From the NCBI GenBank assembly GCA_043782425.1, contig JAYWAM010000229.1, positions 1-32,528 on the forward strand: 32,528 nucleotides of DNA, read 5' to 3'. Source of the DNA: JAYWAM01 sp043782425 (GTDB lineage Bacteria; Pseudomonadota; Gammaproteobacteria; Burkholderiales; Usitatibacteraceae). Numbering within the stretch: position 1 is the first letter of the stretch; every line of letters begins with the position of its first letter. This document shows, one piece after another, positions 25,377-32,528 of the stretch. Position numbers and translations under genes: made by a program. Under the pieces are notes generated by a model. That model was not told where the DNA came from, searched no databases, and saw nothing but the letters and a program-made list of their open reading frames with translations.

Positions 25377-26942
25377 ATGGCAAATGCACAACTGTTCCAA
25401 AGTTACAAAGGCAAGTTGCTTCCCCTGGCGCATGCACGCAATTCCGAAAACGCGCCCGCCTATGCTTTCACGGCGAAGCATGCGCTTGCGCAATATGCCG
25501 TAACAGGTTGCCTGAACGCGACGTTTTACGCAGGCGCTGCGCAGCAACTGGAAACGCTGCTTGAACTGGCGCGTGAAGTGCAACCTGCGTTCATCGCGCA
25601 GGCCGCAATTTACTGCCGTGAGCGCGGCTATATGAAGGACATGCCGGCCTTGTTGGCCGCCGCGCTCAGCGTGCAGGGGCAGGAATATCTGCCCCTGGTA
25701 TTTGAACGCGTGATCGATAACGGAAAGATGTTGCGCAACTTCGTGCAGATCATGCGTAGCGGAGCGGTGGGCCGCAAGTCGCTGGGAACGCGCCCGAAGA
25801 AGTTGATTCAAGCGTGGCTGAACAGTGCGTCGGAGAAAGAGTTGCTGAATGCGTCGATCGGAGGGGCTCCTTCGTTGGCGGACGTGGTGAAGATGGTTCA
25901 CCCTAAACCCACTGAAGCGTGGCGCGAAGCGTTTTTCGCCTGGTTGATCGGCAAGCCTTTTGACGTGGAGAAAATGCCCCCCATCACCCGTGCTTTTGAG
26001 ACTTACAAGTGTGACCGCGCCGAGCAGATTCCCGATGTACCGTTCCAGATGTTGACGGCATTGAATCTGACGGTGGCGGACTGGGCGCGCATCGCTATTC
26101 AGGGGAGCTGGCAAATGGTGCGCATGAACTTGAACACCTTTGCGCGTCACGGCGTGTTTCATATTGAAGGAATGGCGGATGTGATTGCGGCCAAGCTTCA
26201 AAATGCAGACGCGATTCTGAAAGCGCGTGCGTTTCCCTACCAGTTGCTGTCGGCTTACAAGTCGGCCGCAGAGGGCGAGAAAGGTGTTCCGCGTATTGTG
26301 CGCGAGGCATTGCACGATGCACTGGAGATTTCTCTGGTGAATGTACCGGCGCTGGAAGGCAGGGTGGTGGTATGCCCGGATGTGTCCGGATCAATGGCAT
26401 CAGCCGCGACGGGAAATCGCGGGTCGGCAACGAGTGCAGTGCGTTGCATCGATGTGGCGGCGTTGGCGGCGGCTGCAATACTGCGCAAGAACCCGGATGC
26501 ATTAGTGCTGCCGTTTGAGAACAAGGTTGTGTACGTGGACTTGAACAGCCGTGATACCGTACTGACTAATGCGCAAAAGCTGGCGTCAATTGGTGGCGGA
26601 GGAACCAACTGTAGTGCGCCGCTGGCGCTGCTGAACAAGAAACAAATCAAGGCCGATGTGGTGGTGTTGGTGTCCGATAATGAATCGTGGATTGATGCGA
26701 AGCACAACGGCGCTACCGAAACGCTGCGTCAGTGGGAAGCGTTTAAGCAACGCAACCCAAGCGCCAAGCTGGTCTGCGTGGATATCCAGCCCAACCGCAC
26801 TACGCAGGCTGCCGAGCGCGGTGATATTTTGAACGTTGGAGGATTCTCCGACGAAGTGTTCAAAATTCTTGCAGCTTTTGCGGCAGGGCAGTTGAACAGC
26901 GATCACTGGGTTGGTGTGATCGAAGCAGTAAAGCTGGAATAG
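25377..26942 (+). CDS. rsr: Ro60-like TROVE domain RNA-binding protein (Rsr)
   Basis: The 521-residue protein is a bacterial Ro60 homologue. The TROVE domain (about residues 15-325) is a ring of helical repeats that holds misfolded or damaged RNA in its centre and Y RNA on its outside. The vWA domain (about 328-515) has an intact metal-ion site: DVSGS (Asp335, Ser337, Ser339), Thr410 and Asp434. In other bacteria Rsr and Y RNA work with the exonuclease PNPase, or sit in one operon with rtcBA, as in Salmonella. The start has a strong AAGGAG six bases upstream. The gene is first in the operon, directly followed by Y-RNA-like sequence. A 356-aa antisense frame is a shadow. Confidence 0.95.
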   Translation: MANAQLFQSYKGKLLPLAHARNSENAPAYAFTAKHALAQYAVTGCLNATFYAGAAQQLETLLELAREVQPAFIAQAAIYCRERGYMKDMPALLAAALSVQGQEYLPLVFERVIDNGKMLRNFVQIMRSGAVGRKSLGTRPKKLIQAWLNSASEKELLNASIGGAPSLADVVKMVHPKPTEAWREAFFAWLIGKPFDVEKMPPITRAFETYKCDRAEQIPDVPFQMLTALNLTVADWARIAIQGSWQMVRMNLNTFARHGVFHIEGMADVIAAKLQNADAILKARAFPYQLLSAYKSAAEGEKGVPRIVREALHDALEISLVNVPALEGRVVVCPDVSGSMASAATGNRGSATSAVRCIDVAALAAAAILRKNPDALVLPFENKVVYVDLNSRDTVLTNAQKLASIGGGGTNCSAPLALLNKKQIKADVVVLVSDNESWIDAKHNGATETLRQWEAFKQRNPSAKLVCVDIQPNRTTQAAERGDILNVGGFSDEVFKILAAFAAGQLNSDHWVGVIEAVKLE

Positions 26943-26958
26943 CAGGGATTGTGGAACA

Positions 26959-27020
26959 GCCCGCGAATGCTGGTGTGATTACATCGATTATCCATCGCCA
27001 ATTGTCACATCTATTTTTTT
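26959..27020 (+). ncRNA. possible short third Y-RNA-like unit or attenuator hairpin
   Basis: Directly after rsr, this segment repeats a degenerate form of the motifs seen in the two larger units: CGAATGCTGG (26964-26973), TTGTCA (27002-27007) and seven T (27014-27020). GGTGTGA (26972-26978) can pair with TCACATC (27005-27011) just before the T run, so it may instead act as a weak terminator after rsr. GCCCGCG (26959-26965) can pair with CGCGGGC (27023-27029). No tRNA-like part is present. Confidence 0.35.
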
Positions 27021-27040
27021 GTCGCGGGCAAGGCTGCAAT

Positions 27041-27159
27041 GCACGAATGCCGAAAGGACTACATGGGTCGCCGGTTCGAATCCGGCCTGCCCGCAAGGGT
27101 GGTAGCTCAGTTGGTAGAGCGTCGAGCGTCTTTTCATAACCTTGTCGTGCGATTTTTTT
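27041..27159 (+). ncRNA. Y RNA-like RNA A (YrlA-type) with tRNA mimic
   Basis: The ends pair: GCACGA (27041-27046) with TCGTGC (27145-27150), followed by seven T (27153-27159). The 5' strand carries CGAATGCCGA (27044-27053) and the 3' strand CCTTGTCG, a bulged helix as expected for Ro binding. Inside, AAGGAC (27054-27059) can pair with GTCTTT (27128-27133). Beyond this is a circularly permuted tRNA mimic: a T arm (GCCGG-TTCGAAT-CCGGC, 27070-27086), an acceptor-like hairpin (27087-27092 with 27097-27102) closed by a GCAA tetraloop, then TA and a canonical D arm (GCTC-AGTTGGTA-GAGC, 27105-27120). The anticodon arm is replaced by the Ro-binding helix. Bacterial Y RNAs with tRNA-like modules are known; the detailed fold is my reading. 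Confidence 0.75.
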
Positions 27160-27170
27160 GTTGTAGCAGT

Positions 27171-27305
27171 TTGGCGAATGCCGATGAAATTACAGGTAAG
27201 AGCAGCGGGGTTTACCTCGCGGTCCCGGGTTCAACCCCCGGCCGGACCAAGCGATTGGGTCGGTAGCTCAGTAAACATTTCATCAATACTTGTCGTCATT
27301 TTTTT
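27171..27305 (+). ncRNA. Y RNA-like RNA B with tRNA mimic opened in the D loop
   Basis: This unit repeats CGAATGCCGA (27175-27184), TTGTCG (27290-27295) and seven T (27299-27305). GGCGA (27173-27177) pairs with TCGTC (27293-27297), and GATGAAAT (27183-27190) pairs perfectly with ATTTCATC (27277-27284). Within it, in order: the 3' half of a D arm (GGTAAGAGC, 27195-27203), an anticodon-like arm (27205-27209 with 27216-27220), a T arm (CCGGG-TTCAACC-CCCGG, 27225-27241), acceptor-like strands CCGGACC (27242-27248) and GGGTCGG (27257-27263) joined by eight bases, then TA and the 5' half of a D arm (GCTCAGT, 27266-27272). GCTC pairs with GAGC at 27200-27203. The tRNA mimic is thus permuted at a different point from RNA A. 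Confidence 0.72.
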
Positions 27306-27323
27306 GATTAAATCGAGAACCTT

Positions 27324-28544
27324 ATGAAAAACGAAAACTACGAAGTCATGCATCAGGAGGGCGCACGCCCGGTCAAAATGTGGACGCAAGGTGTTCCGGT
27401 GGAGGACGAAGCCCGTGCGCAGCTTCGTAACATTGCGAAACTGCCGTTCATTTTCAAGCATATCGCCGTGATGCCCGATGTGCATCTAGGAAAAGGCTCG
27501 ACCATCGGCAGCGTGATTCCGACCAAGGGCGCGATCATTCCCGCAGCGGTAGGCGTGGATATCGGCTGCGGCATGATGGCGTGCAAAACCACGCTGAGTG
27601 CGAACGATCTGCCTGATAATCTGGCGCAGCTGCGCAGCGCCATCGAAAAGGCTGTGCCGCATGGGCGCACCGCCGGGGCGCGCGACCGGGGTGCATGGGA
27701 ATTGCCGCCTGCGCATATCGACGCTTCCTGGGCGGCGCTCTTTCCGGCCTTCGAGCGCATCACGCAAAAATATCCCAAGTTGAAGAAAACCAACAACTAC
27801 AAACATCTTGGAACGCTGGGTACGGGAAACCACTTCATCGAGGTTTGTCTGGATGAAAGCAATGCAGTGTGGTTCATGCTGCATTCGGGTTCGCGCGGCG
27901 TAGGTAACGCAATCGGCTCCCTGTTCATCGAAAAAGCCAAGGAAGATATGCGCCGCCATTTCATCAATCTGCCCGATCAGGACCTGGCGTACCTGCCCGA
28001 GGGAACGCAGCATTACGACGATTATGTCGAGGCGGTAGGCTGGGCGCAGCACTATGCGCGCTTAAATCGTGAAGCCATGATGCAGGCCGTAATTGAAGCG
28101 GCGTGCACGGTAATTGCGAAGCCGTTTGAGACCCATGTGGAAGCCGTTAACTGCCACCACAACTATGTGCAAGAGGAAACGCATTTTGGAGAGAAGGTTC
28201 TGGTGACGCGCAAGGGTGCGGTGCGTGCGGGCAAAGGTGAGCTGGGGATTATTCCAGGCTCGATGGGTGCGAGGTCGTTTATTGTGCGTGGAAAGGGTAA
28301 TGCCGAGTCATTTGAAAGCTGTAGCCACGGCGCGGGACGAACCATGAGCCGCACCGAAGCCAAGCGCCGCTTCAACGTGAGCGATCAAGTGAAGGCGACC
28401 GAAGGCGTGGAGTGCCGCAAGGATGCCGATGTGATCGACGAGATTCCTATGGCATACAAGGATATTGATGCCGTGATGCATGCGCAACGCGACCTGGTGG
28501 AAGTGGTGCATACACTCAAGCAAGTGGTGTGCGTGAAAGGCTAG
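27324..28544 (+). CDS. rtcB: RNA-splicing ligase RtcB
   Basis: RtcB joins RNA 3'-phosphate or 2',3'-cyclic phosphate ends to 5'-OH ends using GTP and Mn2+. The 406-residue length is close to that of the E. coli enzyme (408). Metal and guanylate-site residues are present: Cys82 (VGVDIGCGMM), GTGNHFIEV, LHSGSRGVGN, NCHHNYV and the nucleophile His335 in SCSHGAGRTMSR. The ATG at 27324 is only 18 bases after the T run of Y RNA B and has no proper Shine-Dalgarno, so read-through and RNA processing may set its level. It is followed 15 bases later by rtcA. Confidence 0.97.
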   Translation: MKNENYEVMHQEGARPVKMWTQGVPVEDEARAQLRNIAKLPFIFKHIAVMPDVHLGKGSTIGSVIPTKGAIIPAAVGVDIGCGMMACKTTLSANDLPDNLAQLRSAIEKAVPHGRTAGARDRGAWELPPAHIDASWAALFPAFERITQKYPKLKKTNNYKHLGTLGTGNHFIEVCLDESNAVWFMLHSGSRGVGNAIGSLFIEKAKEDMRRHFINLPDQDLAYLPEGTQHYDDYVEAVGWAQHYARLNREAMMQAVIEAACTVIAKPFETHVEAVNCHHNYVQEETHFGEKVLVTRKGAVRAGKGELGIIPGSMGARSFIVRGKGNAESFESCSHGAGRTMSRTEAKRRFNVSDQVKATEGVECRKDADVIDEIPMAYKDIDAVMHAQRDLVEVVHTLKQVVCVKG

Positions 28545-28559
28545 AAATAGGTTAAGAAA

Positions 28560-29579
28560 ATGTTGTTATTGGATGGCTCACAGGGGGAAGGCGGAGGCCA
28601 GATACTTCGCACAGCGTTGTCGCTGTCGATGTGTTCCGGCCTGCCTTTTCAGATTGAAAACATACGCGCGCGACGCAAGAAGCCAGGCCTCATGCGTCAG
28701 CACCTTACTGCCGTTCTTGCGGCGGCGGAAATTTGCGGCGCAAAGATCGAGGGCGCGCACGTTGGTTCATTAGAGTTGTCGTTCGCGCCGGGAAAAATTC
28801 TCGCGGGCGAATATCACTTTGCCATTGGCTCGGCGGGTAGTTGCACGCTGGTGTTTCAAACAGTTCTGCCAGCCTTGCTGCAAGCGGACGGCGTGAGCCG
28901 CTTGCGCCTGCAAGGCGGAACTCATAATCCGATGGCCCCGCCCTTTGCGTTTCTGGAGCGCGCGTTTTTGCCCTTGCTGCATCGCATGGGGGCCAAAGTG
29001 GCGCTACGGCTTGCCCGTCACGGCTTCTATCCGGCCGGTGGGGGCGACTTCTCGGCGGATATTCAGCCCGCTGGAAAACTGGCGCCGCTGGAGCTTATGG
29101 AAAGGGGCGAACGCGTTGAGGCTTATGCGGAAAGTCTCATAGCTGGCGTCCCCGCGCATGTCGCCAAACGCGAGCTGGGTTTAATTGACCAAGCGATGGG
29201 CTGGACGGATGAGCAACTGCGCATTCGTGGTCTGCCTAACGATCAGGGGCCGGGCAACGCTTTGATCGTGACATTGGCGCATGCCAACGTCACGGAAGTC
29301 TTCACCGCTTTCGGCGAAAAGGGCACGACGGCGGAAGCCGTCGCCAAAAAAGCAATTGGGGAAGTGCGCGAATATCTTGCCACCGGGGCGGCGGCAGGCC
29401 CGCACCTTGCCGATCAATTACTGCTGCCGATGGCGCTTGCTGGTGGCGGGCGGTTCACCGCTTCAGCCATCACCGACCACACCCGAACGAATGCCGAGGT
29501 CATCGCAAAATTTTTGCCGGTGGATATTGAGTTTGACGCCGGAAAGGGAAGCGTGCATGTGATTTCGGTGAAGGGTTGA
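28560..29579 (+). CDS. rtcA: RNA 3'-terminal phosphate cyclase RtcA
   Basis: RtcA turns RNA 3'-phosphates into 2',3'-cyclic phosphates through an adenylated histidine and can also adenylate 5'-phosphates. The 339-residue protein has the N-terminal LDGSQGEGGGQILRTAL, the central QGGTHNPMAPP and PAGGG motifs, and the catalytic His307 in DHTRTN. Partnered with RtcB it prepares 3' ends for ligation. It is the last recognised gene of the operon and converges with the HipA-type gene 65 bases downstream; no clear terminator is seen in that gap. Confidence 0.97.
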   Translation: MLLLDGSQGEGGGQILRTALSLSMCSGLPFQIENIRARRKKPGLMRQHLTAVLAAAEICGAKIEGAHVGSLELSFAPGKILAGEYHFAIGSAGSCTLVFQTVLPALLQADGVSRLRLQGGTHNPMAPPFAFLERAFLPLLHRMGAKVALRLARHGFYPAGGGDFSADIQPAGKLAPLELMERGERVEAYAESLIAGVPAHVAKRELGLIDQAMGWTDEQLRIRGLPNDQGPGNALIVTLAHANVTEVFTAFGEKGTTAEAVAKKAIGEVREYLATGAAAGPHLADQLLLPMALAGGGRFTASAITDHTRTNAEVIAKFLPVDIEFDAGKGSVHVISVKG

Positions 29580-29644
29580 AGGGGAAATTTCTACGAGGCG
29601 CCAGGACAGTGTTGAGAACACCGTTCACCATCTGCACGGCGAGA

Positions 29645-31027
29645 TCAAGCTGACGGCATCTGTTGGGCAAGCAGTTTTTGCAGCGCTTTGACGTTTTCAC
29701 CGCACACTGCCTGGAACGCTGGGCTGATGCGGACATCGCTCGCACATCTTTCCCAGTAGTGTACCGCAGCCGCAGCGGCGCTAATCCATATTGGCCGCTC
29801 AGAGGGCAGCGGGAGCTCGGGCAAGAAAGCTTTGCCGGGAACCTCGCCCCCGCGCATCGGTGCGTAAAACATCGGCAGCATGTCATACACCGGCGCAACG
29901 CTCAGCCCGGGCCGGAATGCGAGATTACCCTCGTGCATATCGGTGTTGGCGATAAGCTTTCCAAAACTCCTGATGAGATCGATGGTCGCGATTGCGTGTT
30001 GCGGCAAGTAGCCATCACTGTGTAGACGCGCCGCCACCTTGTTCCAGGGCGCCGCCGCCATACCAAGCAGCGCAGCGTTGAGGCTGCCGAGTGTGCATAG
30101 TGCTGAGCGGCCGAACTCGCCGTGACGGTCAAAGCGAATCACCTCAAGGAAGGTGCGGCCGGCAAAACGGTAGATGCGGCTCTGCGCCGCCGCTACCTGC
30201 AAGACATTTTGCATCACCTCCAGCGCCAGGTGCTCGCACACCAACAAATCCGACCAGCGCCTTACCGCCGCAGACTCGTCGGCGCCTGAGAACTTGACGA
30301 TGACATCGACCTTCTCTCCTGCAAGAAGTCGACTGCAAGTGAATTTGGGAAACTCCCCCGCAGCCGTCGATCCCACCTCGCCTTGCGCCAACGCCGAGAC
30401 TGCGAGTTGCGGATAAGCGGTTGCTATCTGCTCCTCGGAAAGGAAGCGCGAGAGAGCGCGGCTGGTGTGTTCAAGAAAGCGACGATAGGCCACGTCTCCC
30501 AGAATAAGATTTCCCGGCAGGTCGTGGCCCATAATCGAGCAGACATGAAGCACGTCGTCGTCGGACCATTCTTGCGGATTTTCCGAGACATTCAGGTCGA
30601 GGGCATATCGTTTGGCAAAGTTGCGCCCGAGAAAGCCTTGGGGACGCATATCGTAAAGGGGATAAGGCAGCCCCTCGAACCAGCCATCACGCATATCCTC
30701 TGGCAGTGGCCAAGCAAAGTCTCCCTGAAAAGATAGCGCTGTGCCATGCGGGTAGGTACTTTGCAGCAATCCGATCTGCTGTCCGCGCCCATGCTCATCG
30801 ATACGATACAGCGGCAAGGGCGTTTCGTTGCCGCGCACTGGACGACGTAGCGCATAACGCTTGCGACGAGAACCACCGCAACTGACGACACTGTCTCCCA
30901 AAGCCTTTAAGCCGCGCACGAGCGTGGACTTGTCTATGCCTCCAAGCTTGGCGCAAAGCAGCGCGCTCCCCACGCGAGGGTTCTCGCGCAGAACCGCAAT
31001 TAAGTCCCCGGAGCGCAGCTTGGTCAT
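29645..31027 (-). CDS. HipA-family Ser/Thr kinase, HipH (YjjJ)-like
   Basis: The 460-residue protein has an N-terminal winged-helix-like part (about residues 1-65, RVGSALLCAKLGGIDKSTLVRGLKAL in shorter matching pieces) fused to a HipA-type kinase. Kinase elements are the Gly-rich loop around GSTAAGEFPKF (219-229), Lys245 in VKFSG, the catalytic loop NTDMHEGN (Asp363, Asn368) and the metal-binding Asp382 in YDMLP. This layout fits YjjJ/HipH of E. coli, an orphan HipA relative without a separate HipB antitoxin. HipA kinases modify glutamyl-tRNA synthetase; the target here is unknown. No antitoxin gene is adjacent. It faces the RNA repair operon, and its 5' flank is very AT-rich, which may indicate separate acquisition. 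Confidence 0.85.
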   Translation of the reverse strand: MTKLRSGDLIAVLRENPRVGSALLCAKLGGIDKSTLVRGLKALGDSVVSCGGSRRKRYALRRPVRGNETPLPLYRIDEHGRGQQIGLLQSTYPHGTALSFQGDFAWPLPEDMRDGWFEGLPYPLYDMRPQGFLGRNFAKRYALDLNVSENPQEWSDDDVLHVCSIMGHDLPGNLILGDVAYRRFLEHTSRALSRFLSEEQIATAYPQLAVSALAQGEVGSTAAGEFPKFTCSRLLAGEKVDVIVKFSGADESAAVRRWSDLLVCEHLALEVMQNVLQVAAAQSRIYRFAGRTFLEVIRFDRHGEFGRSALCTLGSLNAALLGMAAAPWNKVAARLHSDGYLPQHAIATIDLIRSFGKLIANTDMHEGNLAFRPGLSVAPVYDMLPMFYAPMRGGEVPGKAFLPELPLPSERPIWISAAAAAVHYWERCASDVRISPAFQAVCGENVKALQKLLAQQMPSA

Positions 31028-31225
31028 GGTAAAAAAATGATTCTAGTAGGTTAAATGCAACGAATATTGCGGCGAATAATATACAAATAGTACAATACTA
31101 TCAATTAATAACTAAGATAATATCTATTAAAATACATCTAATAATATGAAGAGGATTATACTCTTCCTTTGGGAAAGACACATTGTCGCCGAATTAATTA
31201 AAAGGTCTAATTTGTACCGTCTGTC
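31028..31225. other. AT-rich intergenic stretch between the HipH-like gene and the groES promoter
   Basis: This region of about 200 bases is far richer in A and T than the rest of the window. It contains one small hairpin, GAAGAG-N7-CTCTTC (31148-31166). Promoters for the divergent kinase gene must lie here, but I cannot place them with confidence. Confidence 0.5.
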
Positions 31226-31254
31226 TTGAAAAATTTACCTTCCGGCCTTATTAT
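31226..31254 (+). promoter_or_regulatory. groESL promoter
   Basis: TTGAAA (31226-31231) and TATTAT (31249-31254) with a 17-base spacer resemble a sigma-70 promoter. The transcript would start near 31261, inside the CIRCE element. A heat-shock sigma factor may act here too. Confidence 0.65.
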
Positions 31255-31280
31255 TAGCACTCGCAATCGGTGAGTGCTAA
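31254..31280. promoter_or_regulatory. CIRCE operator (HrcA binding site)
   Basis: TTAGCACTC, nine bases, GAGTGCTAA is an exact match to the CIRCE consensus. It covers the predicted transcript start, so bound HrcA would block transcription; heat inactivates HrcA and releases groESL. Confidence 0.97.
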
Positions 31281-31358
31281 CGCCTCCCAGTGAATTTCCG
31301 GACCCGTTCCTAGGGTTCATTTTTTCGCAAGTCCATTGTTAATTAACAGGAGTGAGAT

Positions 31359-31649
31359 ATGAAACTACGTCCTCTGCACGATCGTGTGATCGTCAAACGG
31401 CTTGAAGAAGAGCGTAAAACCGCATCGGGCATTGTGATTCCCGATACCGTCGCCGAAAAACCCGATCAAGGTGAAGTCCTCGCCATCGGCCCCGGCAAAA
31501 AGAATGAAGACGGCAAGCTCAGCCCGGTTGATGTAAAAGTCGGCGACAAGGTGCTGTTCGGCAAATATTCCGGCACCACCGTCAAAGTTGACGGTGAAGA
31601 ACTGCTGGTGATGCGCGAAGAAGACATCATGGCCGTTGTCAACAAGTAA
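31359..31649 (+). CDS. groES: co-chaperonin GroES
   Basis: The 96-residue GroES forms the heptameric lid of the GroEL folding chamber. The sequence MKLRPLHDRVIVKRLEE, the mobile loop around ERKTASGIVIPD and the end EEDIMAVV are typical. CAGGAGTGAG just before the ATG gives a strong ribosome site. It is followed 47 bases later by groEL, and both are under the CIRCE promoter. Confidence 0.98.
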   Translation: MKLRPLHDRVIVKRLEEERKTASGIVIPDTVAEKPDQGEVLAIGPGKKNEDGKLSPVDVKVGDKVLFGKYSGTTVKVDGEELLVMREEDIMAVVNK

Positions 31650-31696
31650 AGATTTGCTTTCTGCAAAAAACTTTTAACTGATACGAGGAATTCATC

Positions 31697-32528
<832 letters not shown>

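Noticed and set aside
25245..26315. A 356-aa open frame antisense to rsr
   Set aside because: It mirrors the strongly supported rsr coding frame, has a His/Arg/Gln-rich composition typical of a shadow, and has no ribosome site.
27022..27098. A normal tRNA gene with a GCGGGCA/TGCCCGC acceptor stem and a canonical T arm
   Set aside because: The D arm and anticodon arm are missing between these strands, the T arm is separated from the acceptor strand by one extra base, and the shared motifs and T run fit a Y-RNA-like molecule better.
27101..27246. A single long tRNA with an intron (D arm at 27105, T arm at 27225)
   Set aside because: The 5' and 3' acceptor strands do not pair, a T run lies between them, and each half finds a better partner within its own Y-RNA-like unit.

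Overview
The window is chromosomal DNA from a Gram-negative bacterium, most likely a betaproteobacterium of the Nitrosomonadales/Gallionellaceae type. This is inferred from the lpxC-dciA-M23 peptidase neighbourhood, the CIRCE-controlled groES-groEL pair, a soluble-type multihaem cytochrome and generally GC-rich coding. No rRNA marker is present, so the taxonomy is not firm. Genes are densely packed and many overlap by ATGA.

Layout. 1-5.7 kb: housekeeping and envelope genes. These are a secreted Lys/Ala-rich protein with a clear terminator, mnmA, lpxC, dciA (opposite strand), a membrane-anchored M23 peptidase, and a translationally coupled pair of a DUF1161 protein and an unknown 373-aa membrane-anchored protein. 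5.8-13.1 kb, minus strand: a six-gene operon hyfB-C-E-F-G-I, related to hydrogenase-4/complex I. Its large subunit has lost all four cysteines that would bind the NiFe centre, so it is better read as an energy-converting hydrogenase-related (Ehr-type) complex than as a hydrogenase. 13.2-16.6 kb, minus strand: bioA, dacB and a six-haem cytochrome c overlapping end to start; the cytochrome has no signal peptide. 16.6-20.6 kb: a gene-free stretch with a paired palindromic repeat and a sigma-54-like promoter before an unknown 211-aa gene, then a SulP anion transporter and a Sel1-repeat protein. 20.6-23.4 kb: ppc.

23.5-29.6 kb is the most interesting part: a complete RNA-repair locus. A divergent rtcR (CARF/AAA+ sigma-54 activator) faces an operon of rsr (bacterial Ro60, TROVE plus vWA), non-coding RNA genes, rtcB (RNA ligase) and rtcA (3'-phosphate cyclase). 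The rtcR-rsr gap contains a near-perfect 24-bp palindrome, an IHF-consensus site and a consensus sigma-54 promoter in the order expected for an enhancer-dependent promoter. Between rsr and rtcB lie two, perhaps three, tandem Y-RNA-like units. Each carries versions of the same 5' motif (CGAATGCCGA) and 3' motif (TTGTCG plus seven T). The two larger units enclose circularly permuted tRNA mimics, one opened at the anticodon position and the other opened within the D loop. Downstream and convergent is a HipA-family kinase of the HipH/YjjJ type.

The window ends with groES and the first part of groEL under a promoter overlapped by a perfect CIRCE operator.

How the genes may work together (inference): RtcR probably senses RNA ends through its CARF domain and switches on Rsr, the Y RNAs, RtcB and RtcA to hold, inspect and reseal damaged RNA. 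The Hyf-like complex probably moves ions across the membrane, coupled to an electron transfer that is not hydrogen chemistry.
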